Assembly: GCF_029227915.1 (NCBI RefSeq)
Contig: NC_079886.1
Location: forward strand, 4,712,001-4,776,000
Length of the DNA stretch: 64,000 nt
From: Hydractinia symbiolongicarpus
Taxonomy: Eukaryota; Cnidaria; Hydrozoa; Anthoathecata; Hydractiniidae
Direction: 5' to 3'
A model generated the notes under the pieces. The model was not told the DNA's origin and did not search any database. It was given only the letters and a program-made list of their open reading frames with translations. A program made the translations under genes and the position numbers. Positions 25,508-38,126 of this stretch are shown here, piece by piece (position 1 is the stretch's first letter; each line of letters starts with the position of its first letter).

Positions 25508-28040
25508 ACTGTGGGACTTAATTGAACTGATTTTGGACTTTCACCTTATAAATGTGATAAATGAGACAATTGGATTCCAAGAAATAACATTCTTCTTAAT
25601 TTGACATGATTGCCGGGACTCAGCGATTACACTGGGCGCTGTGGTAGCGCTTCATTTAAAAATGTAGATAAATAAGTCATTTTTTACTGTGGGACCAATG
25701 CTAGTCGTTAGCGCGCGCTAAAGAAATAGAGACGGTTTCAAAAACTACATTCCATTGACTTTCTAACGGTGTCAGTCCGTTTGAGTTACAACAGTTGGGT
25801 CACATTTTCGTACCAACATGTATTTAGCTATATATTTGTGACACTACTAGGTTACATCGCTTTTAACAGTGAAACGATTGACTGTGGGACTTAACTGAAC
25901 TGATTTTGGACTGTGACCTTATAAATGTGATAAATAAGTCAATTGGACTCCAAGAAATAACATTCTTCTTAAATTAGCATGATTGCCGGAACTCAGCGAT
26001 TCCACTGGGCGCTGTGGTAGCGCTTCATTTGAAAATGTAGATAAATAAGTCATTTTTTACTGTGGGACCAATCCTAGCCGTTATCGCGCGCTGAAGAAAT
26101 AGAGACAGTTTCAGAAACTACATTTCATTGACTTTCTAACGGTATCAGTCCGTTTCAGTTAAAACGGTTGCGTCACATATTCGTACCAACATGTATTTAG
26201 CGATATTTTTCTGATACTACTAAGTTGCATCTCTGTTAACAGTGAAATGATTGACTGTGGGACTTAATTGAACTGATTTTGGACTTTCACCTTATAAATG
26301 TGATAAATGAGACAATTGGATTCCAAGAAATAACATTCTTCTTAATTTGACATGATTGCCGGGATTCAGCGATTACACTGGGCGCTGTGGTAGCGCTTCA
26401 TTTAAAAATGTAGATAAATAACTCATTTTTACTGTGGGACCAATGCTAGTCGTTAGCGCGCGCTAAAGAAATAGAGACAGTTTCAAAAACTACATTTCAT
26501 TGACTTTCAAACGGTGTCAGTCCGTTTGAGTTACAACAGTTGGGTCACATTTTCGTATCAACATGAATTTAGCGATATTTTTCTGACACCACTAGGTTAC
26601 ATCGCTTTTAACATTGAAACGATTGACTGTGGGACTTAACTGAACTGATTTTGGACTGTGACCTTATAAATGTGATAAATGAGACAATTGGACTCCAAGA
26701 AATAACATTCTTCTTAGATTAGCATGATTGCTGGAACTCAGCGATTACACTGGGCGCTGTGGTAGCGCTACATTTAAAAATGTAGATAAATAAGTCATTT
26801 TTCACTGCGGGAATAATCCTAACCGTTATCGCGCGCTGAAGAAATAGAGACAGTTTCAGAAACTACATTTCATTGACTTTCTAACGGTATCAGTCCGATT
26901 CAGTTACAACGGTTGCGTCACATATTCGTACCAACATGTATTTAGCGATATTTTTCTGATACTACCAAGTTGCATCGCTATTAACAGTGAAATGGTTGAC
27001 TGTAGGACTTATAGAACTGATTTTGGACTTTCACCTTATAAATGTGATAAATCAGACAATTGGATTCAAAGAAATAACATTCTTCTTAATTTGACATGAT
27101 TGCCGGAACTCAGCGATTACACTGGGCGCTGTGGTAGCGCTTCATTTAAAAATTTAGATAAATAAGTCATTTTTTACTGCGGGACCAATGCTAGCTGTTA
27201 GCGCGCGCTGAAGAAATAGAGACAGTTTAAAAAACTACATTTCATTGACTTCCTAACGGTATCAGTCCGTTTGAGTTACAACGGTTGGGTTACGTATTCG
27301 TACCAACATGTATTTAGAGATATTTTTTGATATTACTAGGTTGCATCGCTTTAACAGTGAAACGGTTGACTGTGGGACTTAATTGAATGATATTGGTCTT
27401 TAACTTTGTAAATGTGATAATTGAGACAATTGACAAAAACTACATTTCATTGACTTTCTAACGGTATCAGTCCGTTTCAGTTGAAAAGGTTGCGTCACAT
27501 ATTCGTACCAACATGTATTTAGCGATATTTTTCTGATAATACTAAGTTGCATCGCTTTTAACAGTGAAACGACTGACTGTGGGACTTAATTGAACTGATT
27601 TAGGATTTTGACCTTAAAAAGGTGATAAATGAGACAATTGGATTCCAAGAAATAACATTCTCCTTAATTTCACATGACTGTTGGAATTCACCGATTACAC
27701 TGGGCGCTGTGGTAGCAGTTCATTTAAAATGTTGGATAAATAAGTCATTTTTTACTGTGGGACCAATCCTAGCCGTTAGCGCGCGCTGAAGGAATTAGGA
27801 CATTTTCAAAAACTACATTTCATTTACTTTCTAGCGGTATCAACCCGTTAGAGTTAGAACGGCCGCGTCACATATTCGTACCAACATGTATTTAGTGATA
27901 TTTTTCAGATATTACTAAGTTGTATCGCTTTTAACAATGAAACGATTGACTGTGTGACTTAAGTGAACTGATTTTGGACTGTGACCTTATAAATGTGATA
28001 AATGAGACAATTGGACTCCAAGAAATAAGATTCTTCTTAA
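25508..28040. repeat. Partial copy of the 3187-bp higher-order repeat
   Basis: Every anchor here (25817, 26190, 26562, 26935, 27307, 27512 short, 27885) has a partner exactly 6001 bp downstream (31818 to 33886). The paired units carry the same private variants, for example catgaattta at 26562 and 32563, and cagttgaaaagg at 27480 and 33481. Similarity starts near 25508 and stops near 28040, where the partner turns into a duplicated B-type unit. Confidence 0.85.
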
Positions 28041-30856
28041 ATTAGCATGATTGCCGGAACTCAGCGGTTACACTGGGCGCTGTGGTAGCGCTTCATTTAA
28101 AAATGTAGATAAATAAGTCATTTTTTACTGTGGGACCAATCCTAGCCGTTATCGCGCGCTGAAGAAATAGAGACAGTTTCAGAAACAACATTTCATTGAC
28201 TTTCTAACGGTATCAGTCCGTTTCAGTTACAACGGTTGCGTCACATATTCGTACCAACATGTATTTAGCGATATTTTTCTGATACTACTAAGTTGCATCG
28301 CTATTAACAGTGAAATGATTGACTGTGGGACTTAATTGAACTGATTTTGGACTTTCACCTTATAAATGTGGTAAATGAGACAATTGGATTCCAAGAAAAC
28401 ACATACTTCTTAATTTGACATGATTGCCGGGACTCAGCGATTACACTGGGCGCTGTGGTAGCGCTTCATTTAAAAATGTAGATAAATAACTCATTTTTTA
28501 CTGTGGGACCAATGCTAGTCGTTAGCGCGCGCTAAAGAAATAGAGACGGTTTCAAAAACTACATTCCATTGACTTTCTAACGGTGTCAGTCCGTTTGAGT
28601 TACAACAGTTGGGTCACATTTTCGTACCAACATGTATTTACCAATATTTTTCTGACACCACTAGGTTACATCGCTTTCGACAGTGAAACGATTGACTGTG
28701 GGACTTAACTGAACTGATTTTGGACTGTGACCTTATAAATGTGATAAATGAGACAATTGGACTCCAAGAAATAACATTCTTCTTAAATTAGCATGATTGC
28801 CGGAACTCAGCGATTACACTGGGCGCTGTGGTAGCGCTTCATTTAAAAATGTAGATAAATAAGTCATTTTTTACTGTGGGACCAATCCTAGCCGTTATCG
28901 CGCGCTGAAGAAATAGAGACAGTTTCAGAAACTACATTTCATTGACTTTCTAACGGTATCAGTCTGTTTCAGTTACAACGGTTGCGTCACATATTCGTAC
29001 CAACATGTATTTAGCGATATTTTTCTGATACTACTAAGTTGCATCGCTATTAACAGTGAAATGATTGACTGTGGGACTTAATTGAACTGATTTTGGACTT
29101 TCACCTTATAAATGTGATAAATGAGACAATTGGATTCCAAGAAATAACATTCTTCTTAATTTGACATGATTGCTGGGACTCAGCGATTACACTGGGCGCT
29201 GTGGTAGCGCTTCATTTAAAAATGTAGATAAATAACTCATTTTTACTGTGGGGCCAATGCTAGTCGTTAGCGCGCGCTAAAGAAATAGAGACAGTTTCAA
29301 AAACTACATTCCATTGACTTTCAAACGGTGTCAGTCCGTTTGAGTTACAACAGTTGGGACACATTTTCGTATCAACATGTATTTAGCGATATTTTTCTGA
29401 CACCACTAGGTTACATCGCTTTTAACTGTGAAACGATTGACTGTGGAACTTAACTGAACTGATTTTGGACTGTGACCTTATAAATGTGATAAATGAGACA
29501 ATTGGACTCCAAGAAATAACATTCTTCTTAGATTAGCATGATTGCCGGAACTCAGCGATTACACTGGGCGCTGTGGTAGCGCTTCATTTAAAAATGTAGA
29601 TAAATAACTCATTTTTTACTGTGGGACCAATGCTAGTCGTTAGCGCGCTCTAAAGAAATAGAGACAGTTTCACAAACTACATTCCATTGACTTTCAAACG
29701 GTGTCAGTCCATTTGAGTTACAACAGTTGGGTCACATTTTCATATCAACATGTATTTAGCGATATTTTTCTGACACCACTAGGTTACATCGCTTTTAACA
29801 GTGAAACGATTGACTGTGGGACTTAACCTAACTGATTTTGGACTGTGACCTTATAAATGTGATAAATGAGACAATTGGACTCCAAGAAATAACATTCTTC
29901 TTAGATTAGCATGATTGCCGGAACTCAGCGATTACACTGGGCGCTGTGGTAGCGCTTCATTTAAAAATGTAGATAAATAAGTCATTTTTCACTGCGGGAA
30001 TAATCCTAGCCGTTATCGCGCGCTGAAGAAATAGAGACAGTTTCAGAAACTACATTTCATTGACTTTCTAACGGTATCAGTCCGATTCAGTTACAACGGT
30101 TGCGTCACATATTCGTACCAACATGTATTTAGCGATATTTTTCTGATACTACCAAGTTGCATCGCTATTAACAGTGAAATGATTGACTGTAGGACTTATA
30201 GAACCGATTTTGGACTTTCACCTTATAAATGTGATAAATGAGACAATTGGATTCAAAGAAATAACATTCTTCTTAATTTGACATGATTGCCGGAACTCAG
30301 CGATTACACTGGGCCTTGTGGTAGCGCTTCATTTAAAAATTTAGATAAATAAGTCATTTTTTACTGCGGGACCAATCCTAGCTGTTAGCGCGCGATGAAG
30401 AAATAGAGACAGTTTAAAAAACTACATTTCATTGACTTCCTAACGGTATCAGTCCGTTTGAGTTACAACGGTTGGGTTACGTATTCGTACCAACATGTAT
30501 TTAGAGATATTTTTTGATATTACTAGGTTGCATCGCTTTAACAGTGAAACGGTTGACTGTGGGACTTAATTGAATGATTTTGGTCTTTAACTTTGTAAAT
30601 GTGATAATTGAGACAATTGACAAAAACTACATTTCATTGACTTTCTAACGGTATCAGTCCGTTTCAGTTGAAAAGGTTGCGTCACATATTCGTACCAACA
30701 TGTATTTAGCGATATTTTTCTGATAATACTAAGTTGCATCGCTTTTAACAGTGAAACGACTGACTGTGGGACTTAATTGAACTGATTTAGGATTTTGACC
30801 TTAAAAAGGTGATAAATGAGACAATTGGATTCCAAGAAATAACATTCTCCTTAATT
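28041..30856. repeat. Satellite linking higher-order repeat copies
   Basis: Anchors from 28258 to 30699 at 372-373 bp spacing, with one 205-bp short unit ending at 30699. Units 27885-28631 correspond to 37073-37819 at an offset of 9188 bp (gaaaacacat near 28396 and 37583). Units 30494-31072 correspond to 33308-33886 at 2814 bp. The block is a mosaic of pieces found in neighbouring higher-order repeats. No gene is visible. Confidence 0.88.
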
Positions 30857-33800
30857 TCACATGACTGTTGGAATTCACCGATTACACTGGGCGCTGTGGT
30901 AGCAGTTCATTTAAAAAGTTGGATAAATAAGTCATTTTTTACTGTGGGACCAATCCTAGCCGTTAGCGCGCGCTGAAGGAATTAGGACATTTTCAAAAAC
31001 TACATTTCATTTACTTTCTAGCGGTATCAACCCGTTAGAGTTAGAACGGCCGCGTCACATATTCGTACCAACATGTATTTAGTGATATTTTTCAGATATT
31101 ACTAAGTTGTATCGCTTTTAACAATGAAACGATTGACTGTGTGACTTAATTGAACTGATTTTGGACTGTGACCTTATAAATGTGATAAATGAGACAATTG
31201 GACTCCAAGAAATAAGATTCTTCTTAAATTAGCATGATTGCCAGAACTTAGCGGTTACACTGGGCGCTGTGGTAGCGCTTCATTTAAAAATGTAGATAAA
31301 TAAGTCATTTTTTACTGTGGGACCAATCCTAGCCGTTATCGCGCGCTGAAGAAATAGAGACAGCTTCAGAAACAACATTTCATTGACTTTCTAACGGTAT
31401 CAGTCCGTTTCAGTTACAACGGTGGCGTCACATATTCGTACCAACATGTATTTAGCGATATTTTTCTGATACTACTAAGTTGCATCGCTATTAACAGTGA
31501 AATGATTGACTGTGGGACTTAATTGAACTGATTTTGGACTTTCACCTTATAAATGTGATAAATGAGACAATTGGATTCCAAGAAATAACATTCTTCTTAA
31601 TTTGACATGATTGCCGGGACTCAGCGATTACACTGGGCGCTGTGGTAGCGCTTCATTTAAAAATGTAGATAAATAAGTCATTTTTTACTGTGGGACCAAT
31701 GCTAGTCGTTAGCGCGCGCTAAAGAAATAGAGACGGTTTCAAAAACTACATTCCATTGACTTTCTAACGGTGTCAGTCCGTTTGAGTTACAACAGTTGGG
31801 TCACATTTTCGTACCAACATGTATTTAGCTATATATTTGTGACACTACTAGGTTACATCGCTTTTAACAGTGAAACGATTGACTGTGGGACTTAACTGAA
31901 CTGATTTTGGACTGTGACCTTATAAATGTGATAAATAAGTCAATTGGACTCCAAGAAATAACATTCTTCTTAAATTAGCATGATTGCCGGAACTCAGCGA
32001 TTCCACTGGGCGCTGTGGTAGCGCTTCATTTGAAAATGTAGATAAATAAGTCATTTTTTACTGTGGGACCAATCCTAGCCGTTATCGCGCGCTGAAGAAA
32101 TAGAGACAGTTTCAGAAACTACATTTCATTGACTTTCTAACGGTATCAGTCCGTTTCAGTTAAAACGGTTGCGTCACATATTCGTACCAACATGTATTTA
32201 GCGATATTTTTCTGATACTACTAAGTTGCATCTCTGTTAACAGTGAAATGATTGACTGTGGGACTTAATTGAACTGATTTTGGACTTTCACCTTATAAAT
32301 GTGATAAATGAGACAATTGGATTCCAAGAAATAACATTCTTCTTAATTTGACATGATTGCCGGGATTCAGCGATTACACTGGGCGCTGTGGTAGCGCTTC
32401 ATTTAAAAATGTAGATAAATAACTCATTTTTACTGTGGGACCAATGCTAGTCGTTAGCGCGCGCTAAAGAAATAGAGACAGTTTCAAAAACTACATTTCA
32501 TTGACTTTCAAACGGTGTCAGTCCGTTTGAGTTACAACAGTTGGGTCACATTTTCGTATCAACATGAATTTAGCGATATTTTTCTGACACCACTAGGTTA
32601 CATCGCTTTTAACAGTGAAACGATTGACTGTGGGACTTAACTGAACTGATTTTGGACTGTGACCTTATAAATGTGATAAATGAGACAATTGGACTCCAAG
32701 AAATAACATTCTTCTTAGATTAGCATGATTGCCAGAACTCAGCGATTACACTGGGCGCTGTGGTAGCGCTACATTTAAAAATGTAGATAAATAAGTCATT
32801 TTTCACTGCGGGAATAATCCTAGCCGTTATCGCGCGCTGAAGAAATAGAGACAGTTTCAGAAACTACATTTCATTGACTTTCTAACGGTATCAGTCCGAT
32901 TCAGTTACAACGGTTGCGTCACATATTCGTACCAACATGTATTTAGCGATATTTTTCTGATACTACCAAGTTGCATCGCTATTAACAGTGAAATGGTTGA
33001 CTGTAGGACTTATAGAACTGATTTTGGACTTTCACCTTATAAATGTGATAAATCAGACAATTGGATTCAAAGAAATAACATTCTTCTTAATTTGACATGA
33101 TTGCCGGAACTCAGCGATTACACTGGGCGCTGTGGTAGCGCTTCATTTAAAAAATTAGATAAATAAGTCATTTTTTACTGCGGGACCAATGCTAGCTGTT
33201 AGCGCGCGCTGAAGAAATAGAGACAGTTTAAAAAACTACATTTCATTGACTTCCTAACGGTATCAGTCCGTTTGAGTTACAACGGTTGGGTTACGTATTC
33301 GTACCAACATGTATTTAGAGATATTTTTTGATATTACTAGGTTGCATCGCTTTAACAGTGAAACGGTTGACTGTGGGACTTAATTGAATGATATTGGTCT
33401 TTAACTTTGTAAATGTGATAATTGAGACAATTGACAAAAACTACATTTCATTGACTTTCTAACGGTATCAGTCCGTTTCAGTTGAAAAGGTTGCGTCACA
33501 TATTCGTACCAACATGTATTTAGCGATATTTTTCTGATAATACTAAGTTGCATCGCTTTTAACAGTGAAACGACTGACTGTGGGACTTAATTGAACTGAT
33601 TTAGGATTTTGACCTTAAAAAGGTGATAAATGAGACAATTGGATTCCAAGAAATAACATTCTCCTTAATTTCACATGACTGTTGGAATTCACCGATTACA
33701 CTGGGCGCTGTGGTAGCAGTTCATTTAAAATGTTGGATAAATAAGTCATTTTTTACTGTGGGACCAATCCTAGCCGTTAGCGCGCGCTGAAGGAATTAGG

Positions 33801-34043
33801 ACATTTTCAAAAACTACATTTCATTTACTTTCTAGCGGTATCAACCCGTTAGAGTTAGAACGGCCGCGTCACATATTCGTACCAACATGTATTTAGTGAT
33901 ATTTTTCAGATATTACTAAGTTGTATCGCTTTTAACAATGAAACGATTGACTGTGTGACTTAAGTGAACTGATTTTGGACTGTGACCTTATAAATGTGAT
34001 AAATGAGACAATTGGACTCCAAGAAATAAGATTCTTCTTAATT
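30857..34043. repeat. 3187-bp higher-order repeat, copy 1
   Basis: Nine units (anchors 31072, 31445, 31818, 32191, 32563, 32936, 33308, 33513, 33886): eight full and one 205-bp short unit. The next copy follows in direct tandem with every anchor shifted by 3187 bp. The order of types, reading left to right, is B, A, C, A, C, A, D, short, B. Differences from copy 2 that I noticed are isolated substitutions. A plus-strand frame of 62 codons at 33975-34163 spans the copy junction and has no protein character. Confidence 0.88.
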
Positions 34044-37000
34044 TCACATGACTGTTGGAATTCACCGATTACACTGGGCGCTGTGGTAGCAGTTCATTTA
34101 AAAAGTTGGATAAATAAGTCATTTTTTACTGTGGGACCAATCCTAGCCGTTAGCGCGCGCTGAAGGAATTAGGACATTTTCAAAAACTACATTTCATTTA
34201 CTTTCTAGCGGTATCAACCCGTTAGAGTTAGAACGGCCGCGTCACATATTCGTACCAACATGTATTTAGTGATATTTTTCAGATATTACTAAGTTGTATC
34301 GCTTTTAACAATGAAACGATTGACTGTGTGACTTAATTGAACTGATTTTGGACTGTGACCTTATAAATGTGATAAATGAGACAATTGGACTCCAAGAAAT
34401 AAGATTCTTCTTAAATTAGCATGATTGCCAGAACTTAGCGGTTACACTGGGCGCTGTGGTAGCGCTTCATTTAAAAATGTAGATAAATAAGTCATTTTTT
34501 ACTGTGGGACCAATCCTAGCCGTTATCGCGCGCTGAAGAAATAGAGACAGCTTCAGAAACAACATTTCATTGACTTTCTAACGGTATCAGTCCGTTTCAG
34601 TTACAACGGTGGCGTCACATATTCGTACCAACATGTATTTAGCGATATTTTTCTGATACTACTAAGTTGCATCGCTATTAACAGTGAAATGATTGACTGT
34701 GGGACTTAATTGAACTGATTTTGGACTTTCACCTTATAAATGTGATAAATGAGACAATTGGATTCCAAGAAATAACATTCTTCTTAATTTGACATGATTG
34801 CCGGGACTCAGCGATTACACTGGGCGCTGTGGTAGCGCTTCATTTAAAAATGTAGATAAATAAGTCATTTTTTACTGTGGGACCAATGCTAGTCGTTAGC
34901 GCGCGCTAAAGAAATAGAGACGGTTTCAAAAACTACATTCCATTGACTTTCTAACGGTGTCAGTCCGTTTGAGTTACAACAGTTGGGTCACATTTTCGTA
35001 CCAACATGTATTTAGCTATATATTTGTGACACTACTAGGTTACATCGCTTTTAACAGTGAAACGATTGACTGTGGGACTTAACTGAACTGATTTTGGACT
35101 GTGACCTTATAAATGTGCTAAATAAGTCAATTGGACTCCAAGAAATAACATTCTTCTTAAATTAGCATGATTGCCGGAACTCAGCGATTCCACTGGGCGC
35201 TGTGGTAGCGCTTCATTTGAAAATGTAGATAAATAAGTCATTTTTTACTGTGGGACCAATCCTAGCCGTTATCGCGCGCTGAAGAAATAGAGACAGTTTC
35301 AGAAACTACATTTCATTGACTTTCTAACGGTATCAGTCCGTTTCAGTTAAAACGGTTGCGTCACATATTCGTACCAACATGTATTTAGCGATATTTTTCT
35401 GATACTACTAAGTTGCATCTCTGTTAACAGTGAAATGATTGACTGTGGGACTTAATTGAACTGATTTTGGACTTTCACCTTATAAATGTGATAAATGAGA
35501 CAATTGGATTCCAAGAAATAACATTCTTCTTAATTTGACATGATTGCCGGGATTCAGCGATTACACTGGGTGCTGTGGTAGCGCTTCATTTAAAAATGTA
35601 GATAAATAACTCATTTTTACTGTGGGACCAATGCTAGTCGTTAGCGCGCGCTAAAGAAATAGAGACAGTTTCAAAAACTACATTTCATTGACTTTCAAAC
35701 GGTGTCAGTCCGTTTGAGTTACAACAGTTGGGTCACATTTTCGTATCAACATGAATTTAGCGATATTTTTCTGACACCACTAGGTTACATCGCTTTTAAC
35801 AGTGAAACGATTGACTGTGGGACTTAACTGAACTGATTTTGGACTGTGACCTTATAAATGTGATAAATGAGACAATTGGACTCCAAGAAATATCATTCTT
35901 CTTAGATTAGCATGATTGCCAGAACTCAGCGATTACACTGGGCGCTGTGGTAGCGCTACATTTAAAAATGTAGATAAATAAGTCATTTTTCACTGCGGGA
36001 ATAATCCTAGCCGTTATCGCGCGCTGAAGAAATAGAGACAGTTTCAGAAACTACATTTCATTGACTTTCTAACGGTATCAGTCCGATTCAGTTACAACGG
36101 TTGCGTCACATATTCGTACCAACATGTATTTAGCGATATTTTTCTGATACTACCAAGTTGCATCGCTATTAACAGTGAAATGGTTGACTGTAGGACTTAT
36201 AGAACTGATTTTGGACTTTCACCTTATAAATGTGATAAATCAGACAATTGGATTCAAAGAAATAACATTCTTCTTAATTTGACATGATTGCCGGAACTCA
36301 GCGATTACACTGGGCGCTGTGGTAGCGCTTCATTTAAAAATTTAGATAAATAAGTCATTTTTTACTGCGGGACCAATGCTAGCTGTTAGCGCGCGCTGAA
36401 GAAATAGAGACAGTTTAAAAAACTACATTTCATTGACTTCCTAACGGTATCAGTCCGTTTGAGTTACAACGGTTGGGTTACGTATTCGTACCAACATGTA
36501 TTTAGAGATATTTTTTGATATTACTAGGTTGCATCGCTTTAACAGTGAAACGGTTGACTGTGGGACTTAATTGAATGATATTGGTCTTTAACTTTGTAAA
36601 TGTGATAATTGAGACAATTGACAAAAACTACATTTCATTGACTTTCTAACGGTATCAGTCCGTTTCAGTTGAAAAGGTTGCGTCACATATTCGTACCAAC
36701 ATGTATTTAGCGATATTTTTCTGATAATACTAAGTTGCATCGCTTTTAACAGTGAAACGACTGACTGTGGGACTTAATTGAACTGATTTAGGATTTTGAC
36801 CTTAAAAAGGTGATAAATGAGACAATTGGATTCCAAGAAATAACATTCTCCTTAATTTCACATGACTGTTGGAATTCACCGATTACACTGGGCGCTGTGG
36901 TAGCAGTTCATTTAAAATGTTGGATAAATAAGTCATTTTTTACTGTGGGACCAATCCTAGCCGTTAGCGCGCGCTGAAGGAATTAGGACATTTTCAAAAA

Positions 37001-37230
37001 CTACATTTCATTTACTTTCTAGCGGTATCAACCCGTTAGAGTTAGAACGGCCGCGTCACATATTCGTACCAACATGTATTTAGTGATATTTTTCAGATAT
37101 TACTAAGTTGTATCGCTTTTAACAATGAAACGATTGACTGTGTGACTTAAGTGAACTGATTTTGGACTGTGACCTTATAAATGTGATAAATGAGACAATT
37201 GGACTCCAAGAAATAAGATTCTTCTTAAAT
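34044..37230. repeat. 3187-bp higher-order repeat, copy 2
   Basis: Anchors 34259, 34632, 35005, 35378, 35750, 36123, 36495, 36700 (short) and 37073 each lie 3187 bp after their partners in copy 1. Differences seen include tgtgctaaataag near 35116, ctgggtgctg near 35569 and aatatcattc near 35889. Such few changes over 3 kb indicate a recent duplication. The start also creates a single-unit duplication of the B monomer (33671-34043 against 34044-34416). Confidence 0.88.
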
Positions 37231-38126
37231 TAGCATGATTGCCGGAACTCAGCGGTTACACTGGGCGCTGTGGTAGCGCTTCATTTAAAAATGTAGATAA
37301 ATAAGTCATTTTTTACTGTGGGACCAATCCTAGCCGTTATCGCGCGCTGAAGAAATAGAGACAGTTTCAGAAACAACATTTCATTGACTTTCTAACGGTA
37401 TCAGTCCGTTTCAGTTACAACGGTTGCGTCACATTTTCGTACCAACATGTATTTAGCAATATTTTTCTGATACTACTAAGTTGCATCGCTATTAACAGTG
37501 AAATGATTGACTGTGGGACTTAATTGAACTGATTTTGGACTTTCACCTTATAAATGTGATAAATGAGACAATTGGATTCCAAGAAAACACATTCTTCTTA
37601 ATTTGACATGATTGCCGGGACTCAGCGATTACACTGGGCGCTGTGGTAGCGCTTCATTTAAAAATGTAGATAAATAACTCATTTTTTACTGTGGGACCAA
37701 TGCTAGTCGTTAGCGCGCGCTAAAGAAATAGAAACGGTTTCAAAAACTACATTCCATTGACTTTCTAACGGTGTCAGTCCGTTTGAGTTACAACAGTTGG
37801 GTCACATTTTCGTACCAACATGTATTTAACAATGTTTTTCTGACACCACTAGGTTACATCGCTTTCAACAGTGAAACGATTGACTGTGGGACTTAACTGA
37901 ACTGATTTTGGACTGTGACCTTATAAATGTGATAAATGAGACAATTGGACTCCAAGAAAGAACATTCTTCTTAAATTAGCATGATTGCCGGAACTCAGCG
38001 ATTACAGCGATAGTCCGTTTGAGTTACAACAGTTGGGACACATTTTCGTATCAACATGTATTTAGCGATATTTTTCTGACACCACTAGGTTACATCGCTT
38101 TTAACTGTGAAACGATTGACTGTGGA
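37231..38126. repeat. Satellite with a 236-bp deleted unit
   Basis: Anchors 37446, 37819 and 38055. The last step is 236 bp because cagcgattaca is joined straight to gcgatagtccgtttgag near 37998-38013, removing about 137 bp of a monomer. This junction occurs only once in the window. It separates the 3187-bp repeat domain from the 3357-bp repeat domain. Confidence 0.88.

Noticed and set aside
33975-34163. 62-codon plus-strand open frame
   Set aside because: It lies wholly in satellite, across the border of two 3187-bp copies, and has no recognisable motif. Equivalent monomers elsewhere do not keep it open.
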